From NCBI RefSeq assembly GCF_016905005.1, contig NZ_JADIKC010000003.1, positions 62,001-126,000 on the forward strand: a stretch of DNA of 64,000 nt, in the 5' to 3' direction. Source of the DNA: Dyella kyungheensis (GTDB lineage: Bacteria > Pseudomonadota > Gammaproteobacteria > Xanthomonadales > Rhodanobacteraceae). The notes under the pieces were generated by a model, which saw only the letters and a list, made by a program, of their open reading frames with translations, was not told the origin of the DNA and made no database searches. This document shows positions 8,648-17,020 of the stretch, piece after piece (within the stretch, counting starts at the first letter, position 1; every line of letters starts with the position of its first letter). The position numbers and the translations under genes are program-made.

Positions 8648-8951
8648 GCAGGGTCCTCGCTGATGGCCACGTACCTTACCGGAGGCCGGGCCTGCCCGTC
8701 CTGTGGCGAAAGTGCCTTCCTGCCAGCCTTCGGCAGTGCAACTTCCAACCTGGTCCGCAGTTTGCGGCTTACGGCCAAAGGAAAGACTGGTGGCCCGGCC
8801 CGCACGGCTAGTAGTATCGGGCCGCAGCTTGGGAACGGGGAATGGACCTGTCGGACGGCTTGGCGCCAGCGCGCCGCATCGTCGCGTCCGGGGGAACCGC
8901 CTTCCGCCCCGGGGCCTGCCATCCAGATGATCGGGTTCAAGGGGAAACCAG
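8648..8951. other. Intergenic region between proC and pilT, no yggS
   Basis: 304 bases between the divergent starts of proC and pilT. It should hold promoters for both directions, but I see no convincing sigma-70 pair and no strong inverted repeat. No open frame here resembles the YggS PLP protein often found at this place, nor a remnant of it. Confidence 0.6.
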
Positions 8952-9992
8952 ATGGATATCGCCGAACTGCTTGCCTTCTCGGTGAAGAACAAGGCCTCGG
9001 ACTTGCACTTGTCCGCCGGCCTGCCGCCGATGATCCGCGTGGACGGCGACGTTCGCCGCATCAATATTCCCGCGCTCGAGCACAAGCAGGTCCACTCGCT
9101 GATCTACGACATCATGTCGGACAAGCAGCGCCGCGACTACGAAGAATTCCTCGAGGTCGACTTCTCGTTCGAGATTCCCGGCCTGGCGCGATTCCGCGTC
9201 AACGCGTTCAACCAGAACCGCGGCGCGGGTGCGGTGTTCCGTACCATTCCGTCCGAAGTGCTCACGCTGGAAGACCTGGCTGCGCCGGCCGTGTTCCGCG
9301 AACTGATCGAGCAGCCGCAGGGCCTGATCCTGGTGACCGGTCCCACCGGTTCGGGCAAGTCCACCACGCTGGCGGCGATGGTCGACCACATCAACAAGAA
9401 CGAATACGGCCACATCCTCACCATCGAGGATCCGATCGAATTCGTGCACACCTCGCAGAAGTGCCTGATCAACCAGCGCGAAGTCCATCGCGACACGCAT
9501 GGCTTCAACGAGGCGCTGCGTTCGGCGCTGCGCGAAGATCCCGACTATGTGCTGGTCGGCGAGTTGCGCGACCTGGAAACCATCCGCCTGGCGCTGACCG
9601 CGGCGGAAACCGGCCACCTGGTGTTCGGCACGCTGCACACCAGTTCGGCCGCCAAGACCATCGACCGCATCATCGACGTGTTCCCCGCCGGCGAAAAGCC
9701 GATGGTGCGCTCGATGCTGTCCGAGTCGCTGCGCGCGGTGATTTCGCAGTCGCTGCTGAAGAAGGTGGGCGGCGGACGTATCGCGGCGCACGAGATCATG
9801 GTCGGCATCCCCGCGATCCGCAACCTGATCCGCGAGGACAAGGTGGCGCAGATGTACTCGTCCATCCAGACCGGCCAGCAGCACGGCATGCAGACGCTCG
9901 ACCAGAACCTGCAGGACCTGGTGAAGCGCGGTCTGGTGACGCGCCAGCAGGCGATGGGCTACGCGCGCAACAAAGACATTTTCAAGGGGTAA
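8952..9992 (+). CDS. pilT: Type IV pilus retraction ATPase PilT
   Basis: A 346-residue hexameric ATPase that drives pilus retraction and twitching motility from the cytoplasmic face of the inner membrane. Walker A GPTGSGKST begins at G130. The Asp-box ILTIEDPIEFVH, Walker B LVGELRDLETI, His-box TGHLVFGTLHTSSAAKTIDR (20 residues) and the retraction-specific AIRNLIRE motif at 288 are all present. AAGGGGAAA just upstream serves as the ribosome binding site. It pairs with pilU downstream. Confidence 0.97.
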   Translation: MDIAELLAFSVKNKASDLHLSAGLPPMIRVDGDVRRINIPALEHKQVHSLIYDIMSDKQRRDYEEFLEVDFSFEIPGLARFRVNAFNQNRGAGAVFRTIPSEVLTLEDLAAPAVFRELIEQPQGLILVTGPTGSGKSTTLAAMVDHINKNEYGHILTIEDPIEFVHTSQKCLINQREVHRDTHGFNEALRSALREDPDYVLVGELRDLETIRLALTAAETGHLVFGTLHTSSAAKTIDRIIDVFPAGEKPMVRSMLSESLRAVISQSLLKKVGGGRIAAHEIMVGIPAIRNLIREDKVAQMYSSIQTGQQHGMQTLDQNLQDLVKRGLVTRQQAMGYARNKDIFKG

Positions 9993-10088
9993 ATGGTAAA
10001 GGGTGAATGGTAAAGGCTAAGAACGAACTTGCCGTCCTGCTTTCTCCATTCACTATTTACTGTTCACCACTAACCGCCCGGAGGGCTT
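9993..10088 (+). repeat. pilT-pilU spacer with imperfect inverted repeat
   Basis: The 96-base spacer starts with a near-tandem unit (GGTAAAGGGTGAATGGTAAAG, read as GGTAAAGG then GTGAATGGTAAAG) and ends with CCATTCACTATTTACTGTTC followed by ACC. The segments GGTGAATGGTAAA and TTTACTGTTCACC pair with two mismatches, so a weak hairpin is possible. Similar AATGGTAAA runs are common between genes in this order. It could attenuate or process the pilT-pilU transcript. Confidence 0.4.
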
Positions 10089-11255
10089 ATGAGCGACTTC
10101 GATTTCACCTCCTTCCTCAAGTTGATGGTGCACAAGAAGGCCTCCGACCTGTTCATCACGGCCGGCGTGCCGCCGTCGATGAAGGTGCAGGGACGCGTCG
10201 TGCCGATCACCCAGAGCCCGCTGTCCGCGCAGCAGTCGCGCGACATGGTGCTGAACGTGATGACGCCCTCGCAGCGCGAAGAGTTCGAAAAGACCCACGA
10301 ATGCCAGTTCGCCATCTCGGCGCAGGGCGTGGGCCGTTTCCGCGTGTCGTGCTTCTACCAGCGCAACTGCGTGGGCATGGTGCTGCGTCGCATCGAGTCG
10401 AAGATCCCGACCATCGAGGAACTCAGCCTGCCGCCGGTGATCAAGCAGCTGGCGATGACCAAGCGCGGCATCATCATCTTCGTGGGCGGTACCGGTACCG
10501 GTAAGTCCACCTCGCTGGCTTCGATGATCGGCTACCGCAACGCCAATTCGACCGGCCACATCATCACCATCGAAGACCCGATCGAATACGTGCACAAGCA
10601 CGAGGGCTGCATCATCACGCAGCGCGAGCTGGGCATCGATACCGACAGCTGGGACAACGCGCTGAAGAACACGCTGCGCCAGGCGCCCGACGTCATCATG
10701 ATCGGCGAAGTGCGTACGCGCGAAACGATGGAGCACGCGATCAACTTCTCCGAAACCGGTCACCTGTGCCTGTGCACGCTGCATGCGAACAACGCCAACC
10801 AGGCGATGGACCGCATCCTGCACTTCTTCCCGGAAGACCGCCGCTCGCAGCTGTTCATGGACTTGTCGCTGAACCTCAAGGGGGTGGTGGCGCAACAGCT
10901 GATCCCCACCCCCGACGGCAAGGCGCGTCGCGTGGCGGTGGAAGTGCTGCTGGGTACGCCGCTGGTGCAGGATTACATCCGCCAGGGCGAGATCCACAAG
11001 CTCAAGGAAGTGATGAAGGAATCGACCAATCTCGGTATGAAGACCTTCGACCAGAGCTTGGTCGAGCTCTATCACGCTGGCGAGATTTCCTACGAGGATG
11101 CCCTGCGCCACGCGGACAGCTCCAACGAAGTGCGCCTGCGCATCAAGCTTGCCCAGGGCGGCGATGCACACACCTTGTCGCAGGGTCTGGACGGGGTGGA
11201 GCTGGAGGAAACCAAGGACTCGCAGAACTTCGGCGGCGGCCTGCTGCACCGCTGA
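10089..11255 (+). CDS. pilU: Type IV pilus twitching ATPase PilU (PilT-dependent)
   Basis: A 388-residue PilT paralogue that assists PilT-driven retraction. Walker A GGTGTGKST begins at G133, with IITIEDPIEYVHKHEG, MIGEVRTRETMEHA (Walker B) and LCLCTLHANNANQAMDR. It is longer than PilT at the C-terminus and lacks the AIRNL motif, having LGTPLVQDYIRQGE instead, which distinguishes PilU from PilT. GGAGGGCTT before the ATG is a good ribosome binding site. Confidence 0.96.
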   Translation: MSDFDFTSFLKLMVHKKASDLFITAGVPPSMKVQGRVVPITQSPLSAQQSRDMVLNVMTPSQREEFEKTHECQFAISAQGVGRFRVSCFYQRNCVGMVLRRIESKIPTIEELSLPPVIKQLAMTKRGIIIFVGGTGTGKSTSLASMIGYRNANSTGHIITIEDPIEYVHKHEGCIITQRELGIDTDSWDNALKNTLRQAPDVIMIGEVRTRETMEHAINFSETGHLCLCTLHANNANQAMDRILHFFPEDRRSQLFMDLSLNLKGVVAQQLIPTPDGKARRVAVEVLLGTPLVQDYIRQGEIHKLKEVMKESTNLGMKTFDQSLVELYHAGEISYEDALRHADSSNEVRLRIKLAQGGDAHTLSQGLDGVELEETKDSQNFGGGLLHR

Positions 11256-11273
11256 TAGCGGGTCCCATCGAGC

Positions 11274-11302
11274 AAAAAGGAAGGAGCCCCGCGAGGGCTC
11301 CT
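11274..11302 (-). terminator. Bidirectional hairpin terminator between pilU and the BON gene
   Basis: The stem GGAGCCC/GGGCTCC encloses CGCGA. Read on the minus strand the hairpin is followed by TTCCTTTTT, giving a good intrinsic terminator for the BON-domain gene; on the plus strand only a weak T-rich tail follows, after pilU. Confidence 0.75.
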
Positions 11303-11337
11303 TCGTCGTTTCAGCGGCCGCATCGCGGCGGGCGTGC

Positions 11338-11700
11338 TTACTTCGCCGTGTCGGCGACGGTCAGGCCGCTCGCATCGACGCTCTTGACGCCCTTCACCTT
11401 CTTGGCGACGGCCTCGACCTTGGTCTTCTCCGCCGCGCTGGCGGTCGTACCGGTGAGCGTGACGACGCCGTCCATGGTGGTCACCGAGATATCGCTGCTC
11501 TTCACGTTCTTGGTGGTCGCCAGCTCCGACTTCACCTTGGTGGTGATCCACGTATCGGCAGTCTTGTCCGGAACCGTCTGGTTGTCCGACGACTTCTGCA
11601 TGGCGTCCTGGGCGGCAACCTGCGCGATAGGCATGGCCGAGAAGGCAACCACCAGACCAGCGGCGATCAGCGACTTGCGAAACAGGTTGTTCGTGCGCAT
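11338..11700 (-). CDS. Periplasmic BON-domain protein
   Basis: A 120-residue protein with a signal peptide (positively charged MRTNNLFRKS, a hydrophobic core, then a cleavage site near QVAAQ) and one BON domain: DTWITTKVKSELATT, then VKSSDISVTTMDGVVTLTG and KTKVEAVAKKVKGVKSV. BON domains bind phospholipid or other surfaces; OsmY-like members protect the envelope under osmotic stress. A similar role is inferred. It is monocistronic, with its own terminator and a 384-base upstream region. Confidence 0.88.
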   Translation of the reverse strand: MRTNNLFRKSLIAAGLVVAFSAMPIAQVAAQDAMQKSSDNQTVPDKTADTWITTKVKSELATTKNVKSSDISVTTMDGVVTLTGTTASAAEKTKVEAVAKKVKGVKSVDASGLTVADTAK

Positions 11701-12084
11701 GGGGAATCTCCTGTGATGAGAAAGCGCTGTCCATGAGACAGACGGTCGCCGCGTGCTGCGGCATCCGTGGGGCTATCCAAACAGTTTCGAGATGAATCGA
11801 ACATGGCTCGCAAATAAATCCGTTCAGCACGCAATTACGCATGCCAAAACGGTGTTACGAAGACGTTGGAACTGCGCTCATGCGGCCAAAGCTGGGCAAT
11901 GGTGGCAAGCGGCACGATGAATCCACGCGTTAGCTTTCTGTGTGCTGACGCCATGGATGTGAAGGTTTGATGAGTCTGTGAACTGCGTCTTGAAATGGAA
12001 TATGTGCCTTTGTGAAACGGACGGCTATACGGCAGATTTGCGAGGCGTAGCACATTCCGTGCTGGCTTGATTTCGGGGGGAATC
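11701..12084. other. Intergenic region upstream of the BON and V4R genes
   Basis: 384 bases between two divergent starts with lower GC than its surroundings, for example the AT-rich piece CGCAAATAAATCCGTTCAGC. It must carry promoters for both directions. I see no RNA gene and no convincing long inverted repeat. Confidence 0.55.
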
Positions 12085-12885
12085 ATGGCCGAGTTGGAAG
12101 TTCGGGTGGTTTCCGAGCGTAGGGAAGGACTCCTGGTGGAGTTGGGTCGCGTGGTGACGGAGTACGGGCACGTACTCGTGCGCCAGCGATTGGTTCCGGA
12201 TGCGCAAGGCGCGTGTCTCACGCTGCTTCTGCGCGGACCGGACGAGCGGCAACTGGCGCTGCAAGAAGCGCTGGGCACGCATCCCCGGGTGCTCAGCTTC
12301 GAATCCTCGCGGCCCGCATTCGCGGAGGGCGTTGCTGCGGCGACGGCCAGTGCCCCGATGGCCCAGGCGGCGCCTCTGGTCGAAGCCGCCCGGCCCGCGC
12401 CTGCGTCGTTGCCCGCGCAGGACGCGACGCCACTCGCCGCGGGCGCCGATGTGGCGCGCGTCGAGCGGATGCTGCCGAATCTGGCCAAGGACTATCCGCG
12501 AATCTTTCCCTGGTTGATCAATCTCGAATACGCCGTCGCCGACGAAGCGCGCGACGCCTCGCTTTATCTCGCGGGCCGGCGCACGGGCGCCTGGGTCTAC
12601 AAGCGCGACTTCGCGCTCGGCGCCAAGCTGGGGATGACCGACGCGCTGCGACGCATCGCCGTACCGGCATTGCGCGGGCTGGTGACGGTCGAGCAGCACG
12701 ATCATCAGCTGCATCTGCGCGGCTGTCCGCTTTGTCAGCCGGGCGGTGCCTCAGGCGGTCGGTTTTTCTGCGGTTTCATCGAGGGTCTGCTGACCGATTC
12801 GGTGGAAACGCCAACGGTGTTCGTACGCGAAACCAGCTGCCATAGCAGCGGCGCTGCCATGTGCGTGTTCGACATATCCCATTGA
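12085..12885 (+). CDS. V4R-domain protein with N-terminal ACT-like domain
   Basis: A 266-residue predicted soluble protein. Residues 1-75 look like an ACT-type ferredoxin fold (RREGLLVELGRVVTEYGH, then a strand and helix). Residues 75-125 are an Ala/Pro-rich linker. The remaining C-terminal part matches the V4R (4-vinyl reductase) small-molecule-binding domain, with its conserved cysteines in RGCPLCQPG, FFCGFIEGLL, ETSCHSS and AAMCVFD; these may bind a metal. V4R domains act as ligand sensors in several signalling proteins. It lies 63 bases before the MHYT membrane protein, suggesting they work together. The ATG at 12085 follows a GGGGGG ribosome binding site; the ATG at 12067 lacks one. Ligand and output are unknown. 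Confidence 0.75.
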   Translation: MAELEVRVVSERREGLLVELGRVVTEYGHVLVRQRLVPDAQGACLTLLLRGPDERQLALQEALGTHPRVLSFESSRPAFAEGVAAATASAPMAQAAPLVEAARPAPASLPAQDATPLAAGADVARVERMLPNLAKDYPRIFPWLINLEYAVADEARDASLYLAGRRTGAWVYKRDFALGAKLGMTDALRRIAVPALRGLVTVEQHDHQLHLRGCPLCQPGGASGGRFFCGFIEGLLTDSVETPTVFVRETSCHSSGAAMCVFDISH

Positions 12886-12948
12886 TGGCCGCGGGGAGCA
12901 GTGCGGCAAACATCGCTGGGCGTCCGTAACCAACGAAGGGGAAGCTTC

Positions 12949-13692
12949 ATGCAAGACATGCATCAGCATTACAACGGGGTGCTGGTCGGGTTGTCCTATG
13001 CGGTATCCGTATTGGGATCGTTTACCGCGCTGCAGTTTGCGTTGGGCATTCCGCTCGCGCAGAACGCGCGCCAGCGCTGGGGCGCGATCCTCGCCGCGGG
13101 CACCGCGATGGGCGGCGGCGCGATCTGGGCCATGCATTTCATCGCCATGCTCGCCTGCAACATGGGCACGCAGGTGACCTTCGACATGTGGTTGACCACG
13201 GTGTCGGCGCTGATTGCCATCGTCGCCTGTTCGCTGGGCCTGGCGATCGTGGGCAGCGGCAGGTTCCGCTTCATCAACCTGCTGTTCGCGGGCGTGCTGA
13301 TGGGGCTGGGCGTCGCCGGCATGCACTACCTGGGCATGGCCGCGATGCTGACCTCGGCGCTGGTGTCCTATGACGGCAGCCTGGTGGCGTTGTCGGTGGG
13401 CATTGCCATCGTGGCATCCATGGCCGCGCTGTGGCTGGCCTTCAACCTGCGCGGAAAACTGCAGATGCTGGGCAGTGCGCTGGTGATGGGCGTGGCGGTA
13501 TGCGGCATGCACTACACCGGCATGTCGGCAATGGAGCTGACCCAGGGCGATACCTTGCCGGCCGGTTTCGAGCAGGGCATGCACGGCGACCATCTCGGCC
13601 TGGTGATCTTCGTGGTGGTGGTGCTGCTGCTGGCGCTCGCGCTGGGACTGAGCTTCGTGCGGCAGCAACGCCGGGCGGCACTGTCGATCTAG
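12949..13692 (+). CDS. Stand-alone MHYT-domain membrane sensor protein
   Basis: A 247-residue integral membrane protein with about seven hydrophobic segments. Three MHYT-type motifs are clear: MHFIAM, MHYLGM and MHYTGM, spaced as in the MHYT sensor domain, which is proposed to bind copper and sense oxygen, CO or NO at the periplasmic side. Most MHYT proteins continue into GGDEF, EAL or kinase domains; this one ends after a short basic tail (RQQRRAALSI), so it has no output domain of its own. The upstream V4R protein is the obvious candidate partner. The start at 12949 has GAAGGGGAAG upstream. Confidence 0.85.
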   Translation: MQDMHQHYNGVLVGLSYAVSVLGSFTALQFALGIPLAQNARQRWGAILAAGTAMGGGAIWAMHFIAMLACNMGTQVTFDMWLTTVSALIAIVACSLGLAIVGSGRFRFINLLFAGVLMGLGVAGMHYLGMAAMLTSALVSYDGSLVALSVGIAIVASMAALWLAFNLRGKLQMLGSALVMGVAVCGMHYTGMSAMELTQGDTLPAGFEQGMHGDHLGLVIFVVVVLLLALALGLSFVRQQRRAALSI

Positions 13693-13710
13693 CGGCTTGC
13701 CGCGCGGCAA

Positions 13711-13740
13711 AAAAAACGGGGCGCCTTGGCGCCCCGTTTT
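13711..13740. terminator. Bidirectional intrinsic terminator
   Basis: A perfect 8-bp stem CGGGGCGC/GCGCCCCG with a 4-base loop at 13717-13736 is flanked by six or more A on the left and TTTT on the right. It ends the MHYT gene on the plus strand and the lipoprotein gene on the minus strand. Confidence 0.92.
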
Positions 13741-13763
13741 CGTTTCCACGCAGGGTGGAAGAT

Positions 13764-15524
13764 TTACTTCAGTTCGGTCTGGCTGGTGATCACCAGGCCG
13801 GCGCTTTCCATGTGCATCTCGCCGTTGAGCGACTTGATGCGTGCGGCCTGCGCTTCCATCGATTCGAACTGGGCCTTGGAGCGGGCTGCCGTGGCTTTGG
13901 CTGCAGCCTGGGCTTCCGGGTCGTCGGCCGAGCCGGCGGTAAGCTCAGCGATGTGCTCGGCCTTGTCCGCCATGGCCTTCACCCAGGCCTGGTACATCTC
14001 GCCGCTCAGGCTGAGGCGACCCATGCGACCGGCGTCGCCGCCAGCCGCATTGAGCAGTTCACCCAGCTTCACGTCCTCGCCCTGGCCGACGGCCAGGGCC
14101 AGCGCCTTCGGACCCATCGCGGCCCACACCGGCGCACCCAGCGGTGCGGTCAGTTCGGGCGGCAGCGGTGCCGGTTTGCCGTCCGGCGTCAGCTTCAGCT
14201 GCTGCAGGCCCGAGGCGGCCATCTGCGCCATGGCGAGCAGGCCCGCCGGGTTGGAGGTGCCGATCAGGATGCGGCCGCTGAACTTCGGCATGGCGTTGTT
14301 GCTGCCGGGCTCGAAGCTGTCCAGCGCCACGCGCAGGCCGAGCAGGTCGCCGACCGGCGGCACCGCGGCCTGCTGCGTCATCAGGCCGATCTTGGCGAAG
14401 CCTTCGTTGAGATCGGTGAGCGACGGGCAGGTAAAGGGCTTGGCAGCCACCGCTTCGGCCTGGGCGCCCCAGAAGGTACGCAACTGGGCGATCGGCACGG
14501 CGATGCTGACGTCGAACGGCGCGGTGCCCGCGGCACCCAGGCCCGGCAGCTCCACCTTCATGCCGCTGAAGGCCTTGGTGACGTCGTCGGCCAGCGCCAC
14601 ATCCCAGCGGATGTTCTGGTGCTTCTCGTCGAGCTTGGTGTAGCCGAAGCTCATCGACGGCACGCGCGAGGCGATGCGCGTGGCCTCGCTTTCGCAAGCC
14701 GGCGACACCTTCAGCTGATTGGACACCGGCTCGCCGGTCTTGGCCGACTCGGCTTCGGCGTGGGCCTTGAGCAGTACGTTGAACAGCGGATCCTTGCCGC
14801 TCGCTGCCAGCGGCAGCAGGCGGGCGAAATCGACCTGGCCGATCGCCCACGGCTGGTAATCCTTCGCCTTGGCGAGCTTTTCCAGGCGACCGTCGTCCTG
14901 CAGGTTCTTCTCCGGGCGATCCAGGCCGAAGGCGAGGCGCAGCGTGGCCTCGGGTGCATCGGCGGGCAGGATGGCGGCGACCGCCTGCTTGCCGACTTCG
15001 GCCATCACGATCTGCAGGCCACCGTCGGTGGTGACGTGCTTGCGGTAGTTCTGGCCACCCACGGTGGCGGTGTCGAACGGCTTGCCGTAGGCCGCTTCCA
15101 GGCGGCCGACGAAGGCGTCGAAGGCCTTCGGATCGACCAGCTCGAAGCGCGCCACCGGCGCCAGGCCCAGGCCGTAGACGGCCGAGCGGCCCTTGATGTT
15201 GAGGCCGGCATTCTGCGCGAACGTCTCGATGGTCTTGCCATCCAGCTCGGCGATCATGGCCTTCAACAGGCGCGACAGGTCCGGATCCTTTTCCGCCATC
15301 TCGTCGGCGGCGGAGCGCAGCTGGACCAGCTCCGACGGCAGCTGGGCGTTGGCCTGGGCCAACAGCGCCTTGCGGGTGTCGTCGTCGAGCACGTCGAGGT
15401 TGGCCACCACGTACGGCGTATCGGCCGGTACGAAGGCGAGGGGAGCGTCCTTGTCCTTGTGATGGCATGCAGCCAGCAGGACACCGGCGAGGCCCAGCGC
15501 GGCAATGCGCGTCGTCGATCGCAT
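13764..15524 (-). CDS. Large predicted lipoprotein of unknown function
   Basis: A 586-residue protein with a lipoprotein signal peptide (MRSTTRIAALGLAGVLLAAC, lipobox LLAAC at residues 16-20, with Cys20 the lipid anchor). After the cysteine comes HHKDKDAPLAFVPADTPYVV; the phrase FVPADTPYVVANLD is typical of large Xanthomonadales lipoproteins of unknown role. The body alternates strands and amphipathic helices, with cysteines in the middle (VSPACESEA, FTCPSLTDL) that could form a disulfide. No catalytic motif is recognised. It is monocistronic: a terminator follows it and pyrB downstream of its start is read in the same direction with a separate gap. Confidence 0.85.
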   Translation of the reverse strand: MRSTTRIAALGLAGVLLAACHHKDKDAPLAFVPADTPYVVANLDVLDDDTRKALLAQANAQLPSELVQLRSAADEMAEKDPDLSRLLKAMIAELDGKTIETFAQNAGLNIKGRSAVYGLGLAPVARFELVDPKAFDAFVGRLEAAYGKPFDTATVGGQNYRKHVTTDGGLQIVMAEVGKQAVAAILPADAPEATLRLAFGLDRPEKNLQDDGRLEKLAKAKDYQPWAIGQVDFARLLPLAASGKDPLFNVLLKAHAEAESAKTGEPVSNQLKVSPACESEATRIASRVPSMSFGYTKLDEKHQNIRWDVALADDVTKAFSGMKVELPGLGAAGTAPFDVSIAVPIAQLRTFWGAQAEAVAAKPFTCPSLTDLNEGFAKIGLMTQQAAVPPVGDLLGLRVALDSFEPGSNNAMPKFSGRILIGTSNPAGLLAMAQMAASGLQQLKLTPDGKPAPLPPELTAPLGAPVWAAMGPKALALAVGQGEDVKLGELLNAAGGDAGRMGRLSLSGEMYQAWVKAMADKAEHIAELTAGSADDPEAQAAAKATAARSKAQFESMEAQAARIKSLNGEMHMESAGLVITSQTELK

Positions 15525-15639
15525 GTCTAATCCCTTGAGTGAGGTGGTGTTGCGCCGCGCATTATGCCTGTATTCGCAGCATTCCGCGGTGAGCCACGGC
15601 CTTATCAGGCTGTGGCCGAAAGCCTTAGGTGGCAAGCTT

Positions 15640-16566
15640 TTAGCGGCCCAGAACCTCAGCCAGCACGGCCATGCGCACGAACACGCCGTTGCCGACCTGC
15701 TCCAGGATCCGCGACTGCGGGCCGTCGGCCACCTCGGGGGCGATTTCGATGCCGCGGTTGAGCGGTCCCGGATGCATCACCAGGGCCGCCTTGGCGGCGC
15801 GGGCGAGGCGGCGGTTGTCCAGGCCGTAGCGCTGGAAGTAGGCCGCTTCGTCGGGAAGATCGGTCACTGCCATGCGCTCTTTCTGCAGGCGCAGCATGAT
15901 CACCACGTCGGCGCCTTCGACGGCGGCGTCAAAGTCGTCGGTGATCACGCAGCCCGGGAATTCCGATTCCTGCGGCATCAGCGCCTTGGGCGAGCACAGG
16001 CGGATTTCCTTCACGCCCATCGCCTTGAGCGCGTGCACGTCCGAACGCGCTACGCGCGAATGCTTCACGTCGCCGCAGATCACCACGGTGAGCTGGCTGA
16101 AGTCCGGCCGGTGCTGGCGGATGGTCAGCACGTCGAGCAGGCCCTGGGTGGGATGCGCGCGATTGCCGTCACCGGCGTTGATCACCGAGACCCCGCTCAT
16201 GGCGTGGCGCACCAGTTCTTCGGGCGTGCCCGAGATCTTGTGGCGAACCACGATGGCGTCCAGATGCATCGCCTCCAGCGTGTGCAGCGTGTCGAACAGC
16301 GCCTCGCCCTTGCTGGTGGAGGAGAAGCCGATGTCGAAATTGATCACGTCGGCACTGAGCCGGCGCGCAGCCAGTTCGAACGAGGTGCGCGTGCGCGTGG
16401 ACGGCTCGAAGAACAGGTTGAGGATGGTGCGGCCCGAGAGCAGCTCCAGTTTGCGCGTGCCATGCGCGCAACCCTCACGCATCGACTCGGCACGATCGAG
16501 CAGGCGCTCGATGGTCTCGCGGGGCAGGTGTTCCAGGGTGGTGAGGTGGCGCAGGCGAGGGCTCAT
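15640..16566 (-). CDS. pyrB: Aspartate carbamoyltransferase catalytic subunit
   Basis: A 308-residue enzyme that joins carbamoyl phosphate and aspartate, the committed step of pyrimidine synthesis. The carbamoyl phosphate site FFEPSTRTRTSFE, the HPTQGLLDVLTI segment, GDVKHSRVARS, and the C-terminal MHPGPLNRGIEI are all present. It is the last gene of a leftward block gshB-tonB-yqgE-ruvX-pyrB; the gap to ruvX is 19 bases. In Pseudomonas pyrR lies between yqgF and pyrB; it is absent here, so PyrR regulation is not expected at this locus. No pyrI regulatory subunit is adjacent. Confidence 0.96.
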   Translation of the reverse strand: MSPRLRHLTTLEHLPRETIERLLDRAESMREGCAHGTRKLELLSGRTILNLFFEPSTRTRTSFELAARRLSADVINFDIGFSSTSKGEALFDTLHTLEAMHLDAIVVRHKISGTPEELVRHAMSGVSVINAGDGNRAHPTQGLLDVLTIRQHRPDFSQLTVVICGDVKHSRVARSDVHALKAMGVKEIRLCSPKALMPQESEFPGCVITDDFDAAVEGADVVIMLRLQKERMAVTDLPDEAAYFQRYGLDNRRLARAAKAALVMHPGPLNRGIEIAPEVADGPQSRILEQVGNGVFVRMAVLAEVLGR

Positions 16567-16585
16567 GGCGGGCGGAAGTCCGTAC

Positions 16586-17020
16586 TTAGGGTCCGGTGGT
16601 ATCGGCTGAGGCCAGCCAGCGTTCGAGAATGACCGCGGCGGCTTCGGCATCGATCGTGGCTGCATCGCGCTTTTTCTTCAGGCCGGCAGCGCGCGCACTG
16701 GCGAAGCGTTGCGCGGCTTCCTGCGAACTGTAGCGCTCATCGGTGAGCTGCACCGGCAGGTTGTAGCGCTGGCCGAGCTTGTCGGCGAAGCGGCGGGCCC
16801 CTTTGCTGGCCGGCTGCTCTTCGCCGTCGAGCGTGAGCGGCAGGCCGACCACCAGGGTCTCGGGCAGCCATTCCTTGCGCAGCGCGTCGAGCGCCGGCCA
16901 GTCGGGATCGCCATCGCGCACCGCAATGGCGGCAAGTCCGCGCGCGCTTCCGGTAAACCGATTGCCGACGGCCACGCCGATCAGGCGACTGCCGTAGTCG
17001 AACCCGAACACACAGCTCAT
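16586..17020 (-). CDS. ruvX: Putative Holliday junction resolvase RuvX (YqgF)
   Basis: A 144-residue RNase H-fold protein. The acidic catalytic residues are visible: D in FGFDYGSRLIGVAVG, E in TDERYSSQEA, and D in DAEAAAVILERWL. YqgF/RuvX takes part in pre-16S rRNA 5'-end maturation in E. coli and is predicted to resolve Holliday junctions. Its start codon overlaps the yqgE stop (4 bases), so the two are coupled. Confidence 0.92.
   Translation of the reverse strand: MSCVFGFDYGSRLIGVAVGNRFTGSARGLAAIAVRDGDPDWPALDALRKEWLPETLVVGLPLTLDGEEQPASKGARRFADKLGQRYNLPVQLTDERYSSQEAAQRFASARAAGLKKKRDAATIDAEAAAVILERWLASADTTGP

Noticed and set aside
8644-8940. A 98-codon reverse frame between pilT and proC, tested as a yggS remnant
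   Set aside because: It shows no PLP-lysine or other YggS motif and looks like random GC-rich translation.
13431-15530. A 699-codon plus-strand frame overlapping the MHYT gene and antisense to the lipoprotein gene
   Set aside because: It crosses a strong terminator, overlaps two supported genes and has no domain.
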